Of a stretch of DNA of 64,000 nt, positions 1 through 9,442 are shown piece after piece. The stretch lies in the NCBI GenBank assembly GCA_963791885.1, contig CAWBUL010000005.1, positions 1,550,001 to 1,614,000 of the forward strand, read 5' to 3'. Origin of the DNA: CAVSUZ01 sp963791885. GTDB taxonomy: Bacteria; Pseudomonadota; Alphaproteobacteria; Acetobacterales; Acetobacteraceae. Each line of letters opens with the position of its first letter. Position 1 is the stretch's first letter. Position numbers and translations under genes: made by a program. The notes under the pieces are model-generated. The model made no database searches. It was not told the DNA's origin and worked only from the letters and a program-made list of their open reading frames with translations.

Positions 1-150
1 CTCCTGTGCCGCCGCTTCGTTGACATCCACCAGGAACACGCGCGCCCCCCGCCGGGCGAATAGCACGGCGGTCGCCTTGCCGTTGCCCCAACCCGGTCCG
101 ACCGAGCCGGCACCCGTTACAACCGCAACCTTGCCGCCGAGGTCCAGCAC
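1..150 (-). CDS. SDR family oxidoreductase, N-terminal fragment
   Basis: Short-chain dehydrogenase/reductase cut off by the window edge; only the first 50 residues are present. The translation from a GTG at 150 begins VLDLGGKVAVVTGAG and continues into a glycine-rich nucleotide-binding turn (TGAGSVGPGWGNGKA), then a hydrophobic strand ending FLVDVN, where the acidic residue after the second strand usually favours NAD over NADP. The start lies 5 bases after the stop of the upstream D-2-hydroxyacid dehydrogenase, so the two are probably one transcript. The catalytic S-Y-K residues fall outside the window, so the substrate cannot be judged. Confidence 0.8.
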   Translation of the reverse strand, partial: MLDLGGKVAVVTGAGSVGPGWGNGKATAVLFARRGARVFLVDVNEAAAQE

Positions 151-155
151 CGGCT

Positions 156-1139
156 CTATCCGCGCAGCGCCATGTCCCGCAACTCCGGCACAATCCAGAA
201 CGGACGCTCCCCGCGCGACACGCGCAGCACGTTATCGAACCCATTGCGCAGCATCTTGACCCGCGTCTCGTAAGAGCTGCCGGCCAGGTGCGCGGTCAGC
301 ACCACATTGTCCAAGCCCAATACTGCCTCATCCGGCAAGGGTGGCTCCTGCGGGAACACATCCAGGCCTGCTCCCGCGATCTGGCCGGATACAAGCGCGT
401 CGTGCAGCGCCGGCAGATCGACCACCGGTCCGCGGCAGGCGTTGATCAGGATCGCGTGCCTCTGCATAAGCCGCAGGTGCGGTGCGCTGATCATGTTGCG
501 CGTCAGCTTCGTCAGCGGCACGTGCAGCGTAACGACGTCGGATGTCTGCAGCAGCTCTTCCAGCAGCCGATAGCGCCAACCCGTCGTATCCTCCTGATCT
601 TCGCCGAGCCGCACGATGTCGTGGTACTGGATGCGTGCGCCGAATCCGCCGGAGGCGATGCGCGCCACGCGCTTGCCGATGTTGCCCAAGCCGACAATGC
701 CCACCGTCTTGCCGTGCAATTCGTGCAGGCCGGAGACTTCCTGGTTGCCGCGCCAACGCCCGGAGGAGACCATGGAATGCTGCCAGGTTACCCGGCGATA
801 GACGGCGAGCATAAGCAGGATCGTGTGTTCGGCGACGGACATGGAGTTGGCACCGCCATTGTTGCAGACCGGAACCTTGGCGGCCCGCGCTGCCTCCAGA
901 TCCACGCGGTCGTATCCGGCGCTGAACAACTGCACCAGCTTCAGCTTGGGCGCGCCCTGATAGAATGCGGCATCCATCGGGCCGGGTTGGCCAAAGATGT
1001 ACTCGGCCTCGGGCAGCGCCGCGCGATATTCCGCCGAGCCCGCTGCGCCGAACACCACCTCGAAACCCGCCGGCGCCAGCTTCGGCGCGACCTCCCGCAC
1101 CTCGGACACATTATTCACGATGAGAATCCGACCAGCCAT
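156..1139 (-). CDS. D-2-hydroxyacid dehydrogenase (NAD-dependent)
   Basis: Cytoplasmic oxidoreductase of 327 aa in the D-isomer-specific 2-hydroxyacid dehydrogenase family, interconverting a 2-keto acid and a D-2-hydroxy acid with NAD(H). The Rossmann motif GLGNIG is at residues 150-155. The catalytic triad is in its expected places: Arg236 (NACRGPVVD), Glu265 (VFPQEPP) and His284 (LTAHLAGSS). A strong Shine-Dalgarno (GGGAGAG) precedes the ATG. The next gene on this strand is an SDR 5 bases downstream, so two redox enzymes probably share an operon. Substrate specificity (phosphoglycerate, glyoxylate, formate or other) cannot be told from the motifs; the length is shorter than SerA and there is no ACT domain. 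Confidence 0.9.
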   Translation of the reverse strand: MAGRILIVNNVSEVREVAPKLAPAGFEVVFGAAGSAEYRAALPEAEYIFGQPGPMDAAFYQGAPKLKLVQLFSAGYDRVDLEAARAAKVPVCNNGGANSMSVAEHTILLMLAVYRRVTWQHSMVSSGRWRGNQEVSGLHELHGKTVGIVGLGNIGKRVARIASGGFGARIQYHDIVRLGEDQEDTTGWRYRLLEELLQTSDVVTLHVPLTKLTRNMISAPHLRLMQRHAILINACRGPVVDLPALHDALVSGQIAGAGLDVFPQEPPLPDEAVLGLDNVVLTAHLAGSSYETRVKMLRNGFDNVLRVSRGERPFWIVPELRDMALRG

Positions 1140-1271
1140 TCCGACGCTCTCCCGCTTTCAATCAGGCCAGCATAGCGGATCAGTCGCGTTCGCCTAGTTT
1201 GAGAGGCGCTCTATGCCCCGACGCAACCGGGGGATATGCCGCGCGCTTTGCCAGCGCGAGGAGAAGCAGGC

Positions 1272-1688
1272 ATGGCGGAGAAGAATCCACTGGAGAACGA
1301 CCCCCACCGCGAACACCGCATCCGTGAACGTGCCTATCACTTGTGGGAACAGGACGGACGGCCCCATGGGCGCGACGTGGAATATTGGGAGCGGGCGCGG
1401 GAACTGGTCGGCATGGAAGAAAGCCGCGGTGCGGGAGAACTGCCCAACCCCATGACGCATCCGCCCATCACTGGCCTGCCGGAGGGCGTGGAAGAAGCCG
1501 AAATTCAGGAAAATCTCGGCGAGTTCCCCGGACGCTTCACCGACCAGGGCGACGCGGAGCAGACCCCGGAAGCCATACACGCGGAACCCCGCGGGGCCGA
1601 ACCTTCCAGTAAGGTCCCCGCCAAAAAGGCGGCTGCAAAAACGGCTGCCAAGCCACCGCGTAAGGGGGCGGCCAAGCCCACGCGTTAA
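1272..1688 (+). CDS. DUF2934 domain protein with Lys/Ala-rich tail
   Basis: Small protein of 138 aa. Residues about 8-48 match the DUF2934 pattern (HRIRERAYHLWEQDGRP, then DVEYWERARELV), a short helical domain of unknown function common in alphaproteobacteria. The C-terminus is a basic low-complexity tail of Lys, Ala and Pro (PAKKAAAKTAAK), similar to histone-H1-like tails, so weak DNA binding is possible but unproven. I chose the ATG at 1272 over an upstream one at 1236 because GAGGAGAAG lies just ahead of it and the domain starts directly after. Confidence 0.75.
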   Translation: MAEKNPLENDPHREHRIRERAYHLWEQDGRPHGRDVEYWERARELVGMEESRGAGELPNPMTHPPITGLPEGVEEAEIQENLGEFPGRFTDQGDAEQTPEAIHAEPRGAEPSSKVPAKKAAAKTAAKPPRKGAAKPTR

Positions 1689-1700
1689 CCATCAGGCGAA

Positions 1701-1732
1701 TTGACTCTCGGTCGAGTGTTCTCTATATGTTC
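1701..1732 (+). promoter_or_regulatory. SOS (LexA) box overlapping a sigma70-type promoter
   Basis: GTTC-N7-GTTC at 1718-1732 is an exact match to the alphaproteobacterial LexA operator. TTGACT (1701-1706) and TATATG (1724-1729, 17-base spacer) look like -35 and -10 elements, so the LexA box covers the -10. Predicted transcription would begin a few bases before the imuA ATG at 1737, giving an almost leaderless message. The motif is seen directly; promoter activity is inferred. Confidence 0.7.
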
Positions 1733-1736
1733 GAGC

Positions 1737-2501
1737 ATGTCCACCCTCTCCGAGCTGCGCGAGACGGTCGCCAGGCTGGAGCGTCTGACCCCCCGGCCGC
1801 GCAAGCCGGCGCTGGCCTTCGGGGTGGCTTCTATCGACCAGCACTTGCAGGGGGGCCTGCCGCGCGGGGCGCTGCATGAGATTGCCGGGGCAGGGGGGAA
1901 ACCGAGTTTGCCGGTGCGCCGACTCTGTTCATCGCGGGCCTCGCCGCACGGCTAAAGGGCCCCGTGCTGTGGGTGGTGCAGCGGCGGGACCTGTTCGCCC
2001 CGTCCCTGGGTGGCGTCGGCCTGCATCCTGATCGTGTGATCTACGCCGAGGCCTTTCGGCCCGAAGTGGTGTTGCAGACCATGGAGGAAGGCCTGCGCTG
2101 CAGCGGGGCTCGCGGCAGTGGTAGGCGAACTCAATGGCAAGCTGGGCCTGACTGCCTCCCGCCGGTTGCACCTTGCGGCTGAGACGTCCGGCGTTACCGC
2201 TTTTCTGCTTCGCCGCAGCATGCGGACGGACGATCCAGTGTTTACCGAACCGGTGGCGGCCGTCACGCGCTGGCGCGTCGGCGTGCTTGCCTCACCGCCG
2301 CCGTTTGCGGATGCGCCGGATGTTCCCGGTCTCGGGCCGCGTCTGTGGCAACTCGATCTGATCCGTTGTCGCAACGGAGAGGCGGGACGCTGGATCGTTC
2401 AGGCATGGGACGCGAAGGCGTGCATGCGTGCATGGCAGCCAGAGGAAGCAGGCTTTGAATCTGCAGCACCAGCAAGATCACGCGCGGGCGGCAGTCACTG
2501 A
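1737..2501 (+). pseudogene. imuA: imuA-like SOS mutagenesis gene with two frameshifts
   Basis: Relative of ImuA, the RecA/SulA-like partner of ImuB and DnaE2 in SOS mutagenesis. The reading frame is intact from the ATG at 1737 (MSTLSELRETVARLERL) to about 1893, moves by -1 at a six-G run (1893-1898), and returns to the original frame at GGGG (2105-2108). Between the shifts the ImuA-like sequence (GPVLWVVQRRDLFAP) is in the other frame, and the original frame meets a stop at 1953-1955. After 2108 family sequence resumes (VGELNGKLGLTASRRL and onward) to the stop at 2501. The expected partners imuB and dnaE2 do not follow; the next 425 bases hold no gene. Either this is a decaying orphan or the two indels are sequencing errors. 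Confidence 0.75.
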
Positions 2502-2927
2502 ATTTTTACCCGAAACGACACGGGCGCAGCCAAATTCATAAGAAAAGTTTAAGCCTAACGCTCCATATGAACTGAAGCATCGTTATAGCCGCCAAATATC
2601 GGCGCATATTTGACACAGCCGGCACTTAGGTCGTTCAATCCGGTTCCACGTCGCTAACGTGATCAACTCGAACGGCACAACTGCACAAAGGGGATACGTG
2701 CGACGAGCTTGGAAAGTCGACAATCGGCAGAGAACTGTTTCACTTCCAAAAATAAATTCACTGCCGTGACGGATTGGATCACCCTCCAACCATTCCGGAA
2801 CTGCGTCCGCGCATCAGCAACGCACCACGCGATGAAACACACTGCGCACGACGCGTTCCAGGCCATGCAGACGTGAGCATCATTCGCCTTGCGACCTTTC
2901 CCCCCGTCTTAGGGCAGGGATAACCCG
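2502..2927. other. Intergenic gap without a recognisable gene
   Basis: About 425 bases, visibly more A/T-rich than the flanks. Short open frames on the minus strand give low-complexity peptides without family features and I do not call them. It is where imuB would be expected. It contains the inverted repeat listed at 2593-2612 and the leader of the chemoreceptor-like kinase. Confidence 0.5.
2593..2612. promoter_or_regulatory. Perfect inverted repeat, possible operator
   Basis: CAAATAT-CGGCGC-ATATTTG, a 7-6-7 perfect palindrome in the AT-rich gap between imuA and the sensor kinase. It has the size of a dimeric repressor site. No T tract follows, so it is less likely a terminator. The binding protein is unknown. 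Confidence 0.3.
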
Positions 2928-5900
2928 ATGACATCCTCACCGGAGTTCCCGATCATCGGCGTCGGCGCTTCGGCAGGGGGCATCGAAGCGCTGGAGGGGT
3001 TCTTCCAGGGCATGCCGTCCCGCCCCGGACTCGCCATCGTCATCGTCACGCATCTGACCCCGAGCGCGAAAGCCTGCTCGATGAAGTGATCCGCCGATAC
3101 ACCGAACTCTCGGTCCAGGTCGCGGCCGACGGCATGCCGGTTGAGATCAACCATGTCTATGTTCTGCCGGCCGATGCGATCCTCGGAATTGAGCACCGCC
3201 GGCTGAGCATTCGCAAACCGACCGGCTCCCGCGGCGGACGCAAGCCCATCGACATTTTCTTCGGCGCCCTTGCCGCCGACCTCGGCGATCTTGCTGCCGG
3301 CGTCGTGCTCTCCGGCGGCGATTCCGACGGCACCATAGGCATCAAGGCAATCAAGGAGCATGGCGGACTGACCATGGCCCAGGTCGGCGATGGCCACGGT
3401 CCACGCCATCCCGATATGCCGAAAAGCGCCATCTCCACCGGTCTGGTCGACTTCGCCATCCCGGCGCAGGAAATGGGCCCCAGGCTGGTCGAATTTGCCA
3501 GCAGCCTCAACCTGATTGATGGGATCGCCGTCCCGGCGCACAGCTCGGATCAGACCGAAGCGTTCGCCGCCGTCGGGCGGGAAATCTATGCCATCTTGCG
3601 AAACCAGATCGGTCATGACTTCGGGGGCTACAAGCAAAAGACCTTCCTGCGCCGGGTGCAGCGGCGCATGCAGGTACGCCAGCTCAGCACCATCGAAGCG
3701 TATGTGGAGCTGCTGCGCCAGGAACCGCAGGAAGTCGGTGCGCTCTTTCGTGACCTTCTCATCAACGTCACCAACTTCTTCCGCGATTCCGACGCGTTCG
3801 ACGCGCTCTCGGAGCTGGTGATCCCCCGCCTGTTTGAAGGGCGTGGCGCCGATGACACGGTGCGCATCTGGGTGCCAGGCTGCTCCACCGGCGAAGAAGT
3901 TTTCTCGATCGCCATTCTGCTGCGCGAATATATGGGGACACTGCCCGCCGCACCCCGCGTGCAGATTTTCGCCACCGATATCGACGAACGCGCCCTGGCT
4001 GTCGCCCGGTCGGCGCGTTATCCCGAAGCTCTCCTCGACAGCGTCTCGCCGGAGCGGCGAACCCGCTTCTTCATCCCTGACAGCGGCAGCTACGTCATCT
4101 CCAAAGAAGTGCGCGACCTGTGCATCTTCTCCCCGCACAGCGTCATCCGTGATCCGCCATTCTCACGGATCGACCTGGTGTCCTGCCGTAACCTGCTGAT
4201 CTATTTCGGCCTGGATGTGCAGGCGCAGGTCATCCCGATCTTCTACTACGCATTGCGCCAGAGCGGTTACCTGTTCCTCGGAACGTCGGAGAACATCGGT
4301 CAGTTCAATGACTTGTTCTCCTCCGTGGACAAGAAGCACCGGATTTTTCGCAAGCGGTCGGACGGCGCACCCCCTATCCGCCTTCCGCTCATGTTGAGCG
4401 AGCTTCGTGCAGGTCAGGCGACAGAGGCCCATCTGCGCGGAACGCCCCTAGGGGGCATCGCTTTGCGACAATCCGTCGAAAATCAGGTTCTTGAGCAGTT
4501 TGCTCCTCCCTACGTGGTCGTGAACCGGGATGGCGATGTCGTATTCTACTCCGCACACACCGGAAAATATCTGGAGGCAGCGGCCGGTGCGCCTACCCGG
4601 CAGATTCTTGCAATAGCTCGCAAGGGCCTGCGTATGGACCTCCGGACCGTGCTGCGTGAGGTCGTCGAAACCGGAGAAGCGCGCACGCGCGAGAACATCT
4701 CCATCGAGAGCGATGACGGGCGCGTTCAGATGATCACGCTGACTATCGTGCCGGCGATGCAACGAGACGACGGCAGCGAACCCCTCTACCTCGCCCTCTT
4801 CTCGGATCAGGGTGCACCCCTCAGTCGCGAGGAAGCGCGCAGCCGTGCGTTCTTGGCGCAGGACGGAACTGCGGCGCATCTGGAGCATGAATTGGGCGAA
4901 ACCCGTGAACGCCTGCAATCCCTTATCGAAGAGTACGAGACAGCGCTGGAAGAACTGAAATCCTCCAACGAGGAGCTGGTCTCTACAAACGAGGAATTGC
5001 AATCCACCAACGAAGAACTGGAGGCTTCGAAGGAGGAGTTGCAGTCGGTCAACGAGGAATTGCACACCGTCAATACCGATCTGAGCCTCAAGATCGAGGC
5101 GCTCGACCGAGCCAATAGCGACCTGAAAAACCTGTTCGACAGCACCCACGTTGCCACGATCTTCCTGGACCAGAATTTGGTAATCCGCAGCTTTACCCCT
5201 GCGGTGGCGGAAATCTTCAACGTGCTGCCCAGCGACTGCGGGCGGCCGATCACCGACATAACCAGCCGGTTCAAGCTGCCGAACTTCGCCGAGGACATCG
5301 CCGACGTCGCGGCAGGTCACGGGCCGATTGAACGGCGCACAGACTGTGAAGAAGACAAGGCCCACTACCTTGTTCGTGTTGCCGCCTATCGCGATGGCGG
5401 GCAAAAGAACGAAGGTGTCGTGGTCACTCTCATCAACGTGACCAATCTTACAATTGCCGAAGCACGGCAGCGCGTCCTCATCGCCGAACTGCAGCACCGC
5501 ACCCGTAATCTCCTGGCTGTCGTGCAATCCATCGCGCGGCGGACCCTCGCCAGGGACGATACCTTGGACTCTTTCTCAAACCGTCTCGGGGCTCTCGGTC
5601 GCGTGCAGGGGCTCATCGCTCACTCCGCGTCCGAGCAGGTGGATCTACGAGATGTCATCCGGCTCGAACTGCAGGCGCACGGGTTCGAAGTCGGCGATAA
5701 GATTACGGTCAGCGGGCCGCCAACAGCCCTGGGTCCTGAGATCGTTCAGACCTTGTCGTTGGTTTTACACGAACTCGCAACAAATGCTGTCAAGCACGGC
5801 GCGTTGAAAATGAAACAGGGAACAGTCGATATCGCCTGGTCCCTCACCGAGCCTGACCACTCGCCTCCTGTCCTCACCCTGGACTGGCAGGAGCATGGGG

Positions 5901-6100
5901 TCAGGATGCCGCAGGAGGTCCCGAAGCGCGGCTATGGGCGTGAGCTGATCGAGAAAGCGCTGACTTTCACCTTGAATGCGACGACCGACCTCGGTTTCGG
6001 CGGGGACGGCATTTCCTGCCGCATCAGAATTCCGCTTGGCTCGCACGAAACGAACACGCAGGACGAACGCGACGTTCCCGAGGAGGACATTCATGGATGA
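2928..6100 (+). CDS. CheB-CheR-PAS-HWE hybrid histidine kinase, frameshifted near the N-terminus
   Basis: Large signalling fusion, about 1057 aa when reconstructed. Order: CheB methylesterase (about 1-190), CheR methyltransferase (about 200-440; SAM motif VPGCSTGEE), a coiled coil of SNEEL/TNEEL repeats, a PAS domain, and a C-terminal HWE-type kinase (LQHRTRNLLAVVQSIARRT with the phosphorylatable His, N-box HELATNAVKHG, then WQEHG). The start ATG at 2928 follows AGGGCAGGGA. One base is missing in the C run 3058-3061: the first 130 bases encode the CheB active-site Ser (GASAGG) and His (THL), while the long open frame from 3086 holds the third residue Asp (GGDSDGT). As written, translation stops at 3088-3090. 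The reverse strand also has long open frames here, which are shadows. The response regulator overlaps its 3' end. Confidence 0.85.
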
Positions 6101-6494
6101 TCGTGATGCCCTCCGCGACCGCCGTATCCTGATCGTCGAGGACAACTACCTGGTCGCTCAGGTCTTGATCGATATGCTGGAATATACCGGGGCCGTGGTG
6201 CTCGGTCCGGTCGGCGATCTCGACGAAGCTCTGGCGCTTGCCAAAGACGGCAGCTCGAATATCGACTGCGCCGTGCTGGACGTCGATTTGCACGGCCGCG
6301 CTTCCTACCCAATCGCTGACGCGCTAACCGAGCGCGGCGTCCATTTCGTGTTCACCACCGGTTATGATGCGAGCGCCCTCGATAAGAAGTACCGGGACCA
6401 TCCTCGCTGCTCCAAGCCGTTTGAGGAACGGGCGATCCTCGCCGCTCTCGCGCAGTGCGTTCGCGGAGAATGCCGCACCCAGGAGCCTCAATAA
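6093..6494 (+). CDS. Single-domain response regulator
   Basis: Receiver-only protein of 133 aa. It has the acidic pair after strand 1 (ILIVEDNYLV), the phosphoacceptor Asp in AVLDVDLHG, the Thr of FTTGYD and the Lys of CSKPFEE. There is no output domain, as is usual for the CheY-like partners of HWE kinases. AGGAGG at 6081-6086 serves an ATG at 6093 that overlaps the kinase stop by 8 bases, so the pair is translationally coupled and this is very probably the kinase's phosphotransfer partner. The gene ends 12 bases from the convergent ferredoxin gene. Confidence 0.9.
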   Translation: MDDRDALRDRRILIVEDNYLVAQVLIDMLEYTGAVVLGPVGDLDEALALAKDGSSNIDCAVLDVDLHGRASYPIADALTERGVHFVFTTGYDASALDKKYRDHPRCSKPFEERAILAALAQCVRGECRTQEPQ

Positions 6495-6506
6495 AGGCGC
6501 AGAGTT

Positions 6507-6857
6507 CTACTCGCGCACCTCCGCCGGCAGCATCAGCTCCGGCACCCGTTCGCCGTGCCGCACATGCTGCTCCAGCACCGCATCCACGTCCGCCGGCGTA
6601 TCGACCCGATACCACACCCCCTCGGGATAGATCACAATGCATGGGCCATGCTCGCACCGATCGAGGCACCCGGCCGTGTTCACGCGTACGCTGTGCAGGC
6701 CCATCTCCTTGGCCCGCACCTTCATGTAATCCCGTAGCTTCTCGCTGCCCTTCGCCGCACAACTGCCCTTCGGATGCCCGTCCGGCCGGCGGTTGCAGCA
6801 CACGAACACGTGGGCCTGGTAGTATTGCGGCGGATCGCCCGCCTGTCTTTCACCCAT
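6507..6857 (-). CDS. Thioredoxin-like (2Fe-2S) ferredoxin
   Basis: 116-aa electron carrier of the thioredoxin-fold [2Fe-2S] ferredoxin family. The cysteines fit the family: Cys-Cys in VFVCCNRR, GSCAAKG, and AGCLDRCEHGP followed by CIVIYPEG. The ATG at 6857 has GGTGAGG ahead of it; an alternative ATG at 6869 lacks one. It is divergent from the DUF255 gene with only 21 bases between the start codons, so the two promoters must overlap the neighbouring coding ends. The redox partner is not evident. Confidence 0.85.
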   Translation of the reverse strand: MGERQAGDPPQYYQAHVFVCCNRRPDGHPKGSCAAKGSEKLRDYMKVRAKEMGLHSVRVNTAGCLDRCEHGPCIVIYPEGVWYRVDTPADVDAVLEQHVRHGERVPELMLPAEVRE

Positions 6858-6878
6858 CCTCACCCCCATCTCAACAGC

Positions 6879-8882
6879 ATGCCCGAGGCCACGAACCTCC
6901 TCAGCCGCGAAACCTCGCCCTACCTGCTCCAGCACGCACACAACCCGGTGCACTGGCGCCCCTGGGGTGCCGCCGCCCTGGCCGAAGCCCACGACACCAA
7001 CAGGCCGATCCTGCTTTCGATCGGCTACGCCGCCTGTCACTGGTGCCATGTGATGGCCCACGAGTCCTTCGAGGACCCGGACACCGCGGCGCTGATGAAC
7101 CGGCTGTTCGTGAACATCAAGGTGGACCGGGAGGAGCGTCCGGACATCGATCATCTCTACATGTCCGCCCTGCACATGCTGGGCGAGCAGGGGGGATGGC
7201 CGCTGACGATGTTCCTGGCGCCTGACGGCACGCCGTTCTGGGGCGGCACGTATTTTCCGCCGGCGCCTCGGTGGGGCCGGCCCTCCTTCCGCCAGGTGCT
7301 GCAAGGGGTGTCTGCCGCCTGGACCGCTCAAGATGACATGGTCACGCACAACGGTGCATCGCTCCGCGCGGCCCTGCAGCGCGCCGCGACCCCCGCGGCT
7401 GGTGAGCTACCCGGCCCGACGCACCTGGATGCCGTCGCTGCCGCCTATCTTCGGCTGAATGATCCCGAAAACGGCGGCCTGCGCGGCGCGCCCAAATTCC
7501 CCAACGCGCCGATCTTCCGATTCCTCTGGCAGAACGCATTCCGCACCGGCGAGCCGGCAGGGAAGGACATGCTGCATCTGATGCTGCGGCGCATGTCGCT
7601 GGGCGGCATCTACGATCACCTCGGCGGCGGTTACGCTCGCTACGCCACGGATGAGATCTGGCTGGTGCCGCATTTCGAGAAGATGCTGTACGACAACGCC
7701 CAGCTTCTGGAGTTGCTGGCGCTGGCGCACGCCGACCGGCCGGACCCGCTGTATGCGGCGCGTGCCGACGAGACCGTCGGCTGGATGGTGCGCGACATGG
7801 CCGCCGGCGACGCCTTCGCCGCGTCGGAGGATGCGGACAGCGAAGGCGAGGAGGGCAAATTCTACGTCTGGTCGGAATCCGAGATCGACGCGCTGCTCGG
7901 CTTGGATGCTCCGGTGTTCAAGGCTGCCTACGACGTAACGCCGGAGGGCAATTGGGAGGATCACACTATCCTCCGCCGCATTACCGAGGCCGGCACGCCG
8001 GAGCAGGAGGCGACGCTCGCGCGCTGTCGCGACGTGCTGTTTCAGGCTCGCGCGAAGCGGGTTCGGCCCGGACGCGACGACAAGGTTTTGGCCGACTGGA
8101 ATGGACTGGCCATTGCCGCCCTGGCCCGTGCTGCCACGGTGTTCGCGCGCCCGGATTGGCTCGCTCGTGCGGCGACGGCAGCTGATGCCATCCTGCGGGA
8201 CCTTGGCGCGCCGGACGGACGGGTGAACCACGCCTGGCGGCTCGGCCGGGTTACCGCCGCCGGCATGCTGGACGATCAGGCGGCGATGGCCCGCGCGTCG
8301 CTGGCGTTGCACGAGGCGACGGGCGATCCGCGCCGGCTGGAGCAGGCGGTGCGGATTGCCGAAGCGGCAGTCGCGCATTTCGCGGACGGGGCGGGCGGGT
8401 TCTTCACCACGGCAGATGACGCGACGGATGTTCCCCTTGCCCGTCCGCGCACGGCGCAGGACAACGCGACGCCTGCGGGTAACGGGTTGCTGGCCGAGGT
8501 CTTTGCCCGGCTGTGGCTCCTGACCGGAAATTCTCTCTGGCGCGAACGGGCCGAGGCCCTGCTCCGCGCCTTCAGCGCCAAGTCGGACCAGTGGGCCGGG
8601 CAGGCGACCCTGCTGGCGGCTGCAGATTTGCTGGAGGAAGGTGCGAGCGTGGTGGTGACAGGTGAAACCGAGGCGTCGAGCCCACTCGTCGTGGCCGCGC
8701 TCGAATCGGCTGATCCGGCAGTCATCGTTCTGCGTGCGCCGCCCGGGTTAGTGCTGCCATCCGAGCACCCGGCTGCTGGCAAACCCAGCACGGCGACAGC
8801 GGCCTATGTCTGCCGGCGCCAAGTCTGCGGGCTGCCGGTTTCTGAGCCTGTTGCTCTGCGTACGATGTTGGGGCGGAGATAG
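6879..8882 (+). CDS. DUF255 thioredoxin-domain protein (YyaL/SPATA20 family)
   Basis: 667-aa protein with an N-terminal thioredoxin-like DUF255 domain and a C-terminal (alpha/alpha)6 barrel similar to N-acylglucosamine epimerases. Family landmarks at the start are SPYLLQHAHNPVHW, the CHWC redox motif at Cys53/Cys56 in GYAACHWCHVMAHESFED, and VDREERPDID. The length is normal for the family. I chose the ATG at 6879 because the family consensus begins within ten residues; longer upstream extensions run into the divergent ferredoxin gene. The biochemical role of the family is not established. Confidence 0.9.
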   Translation: MPEATNLLSRETSPYLLQHAHNPVHWRPWGAAALAEAHDTNRPILLSIGYAACHWCHVMAHESFEDPDTAALMNRLFVNIKVDREERPDIDHLYMSALHMLGEQGGWPLTMFLAPDGTPFWGGTYFPPAPRWGRPSFRQVLQGVSAAWTAQDDMVTHNGASLRAALQRAATPAAGELPGPTHLDAVAAAYLRLNDPENGGLRGAPKFPNAPIFRFLWQNAFRTGEPAGKDMLHLMLRRMSLGGIYDHLGGGYARYATDEIWLVPHFEKMLYDNAQLLELLALAHADRPDPLYAARADETVGWMVRDMAAGDAFAASEDADSEGEEGKFYVWSESEIDALLGLDAPVFKAAYDVTPEGNWEDHTILRRITEAGTPEQEATLARCRDVLFQARAKRVRPGRDDKVLADWNGLAIAALARAATVFARPDWLARAATAADAILRDLGAPDGRVNHAWRLGRVTAAGMLDDQAAMARASLALHEATGDPRRLEQAVRIAEAAVAHFADGAGGFFTTADDATDVPLARPRTAQDNATPAGNGLLAEVFARLWLLTGNSLWRERAEALLRAFSAKSDQWAGQATLLAAADLLEEGASVVVTGETEASSPLVVAALESADPAVIVLRAPPGLVLPSEHPAAGKPSTATAAYVCRRQVCGLPVSEPVALRTMLGRR

Positions 8883-8952
8883 CGCTCACTTGACAGGTCC
8901 AGGTCCCCGGGTCTGCCATCCGCGCCGCCACAGGCAGGGCCATCACGCATAC

Positions 8953-9423
8953 GTGCCGCAGCTTTCGCTTCACAGCCCAGTGGGTGACCTGACCGTCTTC
9001 GAAGAAGACGGTGCGATCGTCGTGATCGAATGGGGATGGGGTGCGGAGCAATCCGCGACACCGCTGCTCGAAAAGACGCGTGCACAACTCTTTGCGTATT
9101 TCGACGGTGAGCGGCGCGCGTTCGACCTGCCGCTCGCTCCGCGCGGCACCGACTTCCAGCAACGCGTCTGGCGCGCCCTGACTGACATTCCGTATGGTGA
9201 AACGCGGTCCTACGCTCAGATCGCGAGCATGCTCGGCAGCGTCGCGCGCGCTGTTGGCCAGGCCAACGGCGCCAACCCGATCCCGATCATCGTCCCCTGT
9301 CACCGCGTACTCGCTGTCGGCGGTATCGGTGGCTATTCGGGTGGTGACGGGCTACCGACCAAGCGCCTGCTTCTTGATCTTGAATCCCGCCATCTTCCAA
9401 CCCGCGCCGGAGCCCTGCTCTGA
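8953..9423 (+). CDS. ogt: Methylated-DNA--protein-cysteine methyltransferase
   Basis: DNA repair protein that removes alkyl groups from O6-alkylguanine by transferring them to its own cysteine (suicide enzyme). From the GTG at 8953 the protein has 156 aa. The helix-turn-helix region (VWRALTDIPYGETRSYAQIA) and the active-site motif PCHRV with Cys116 are intact, followed by GGIGGYSGG. The start is uncertain because the frame is open to 8806, but the N-terminal domain begins at about this GTG. It follows the DUF255 gene by 70 bases and the quinone reductase follows it by 19. Confidence 0.9.
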   Translation: MPQLSLHSPVGDLTVFEEDGAIVVIEWGWGAEQSATPLLEKTRAQLFAYFDGERRAFDLPLAPRGTDFQQRVWRALTDIPYGETRSYAQIASMLGSVARAVGQANGANPIPIIVPCHRVLAVGGIGGYSGGDGLPTKRLLLDLESRHLPTRAGALL

Positions 9424-9442
9424 CGCATTGCTGGAGAGACGT

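Noticed and set aside
3058..3061. Programmed frameshift in the CheB-CheR kinase
   Set aside because: No slippery heptamer or downstream structure is evident and the family does not use recoding; a simple indel is more likely.
2909..4138. Long minus-strand open frame (409 aa) opposite the CheB-CheR kinase
   Set aside because: Antisense to clear CheB/CheR sequence; composition is that of a high-GC shadow and no family motif is seen. The same applies to 4448-5527.
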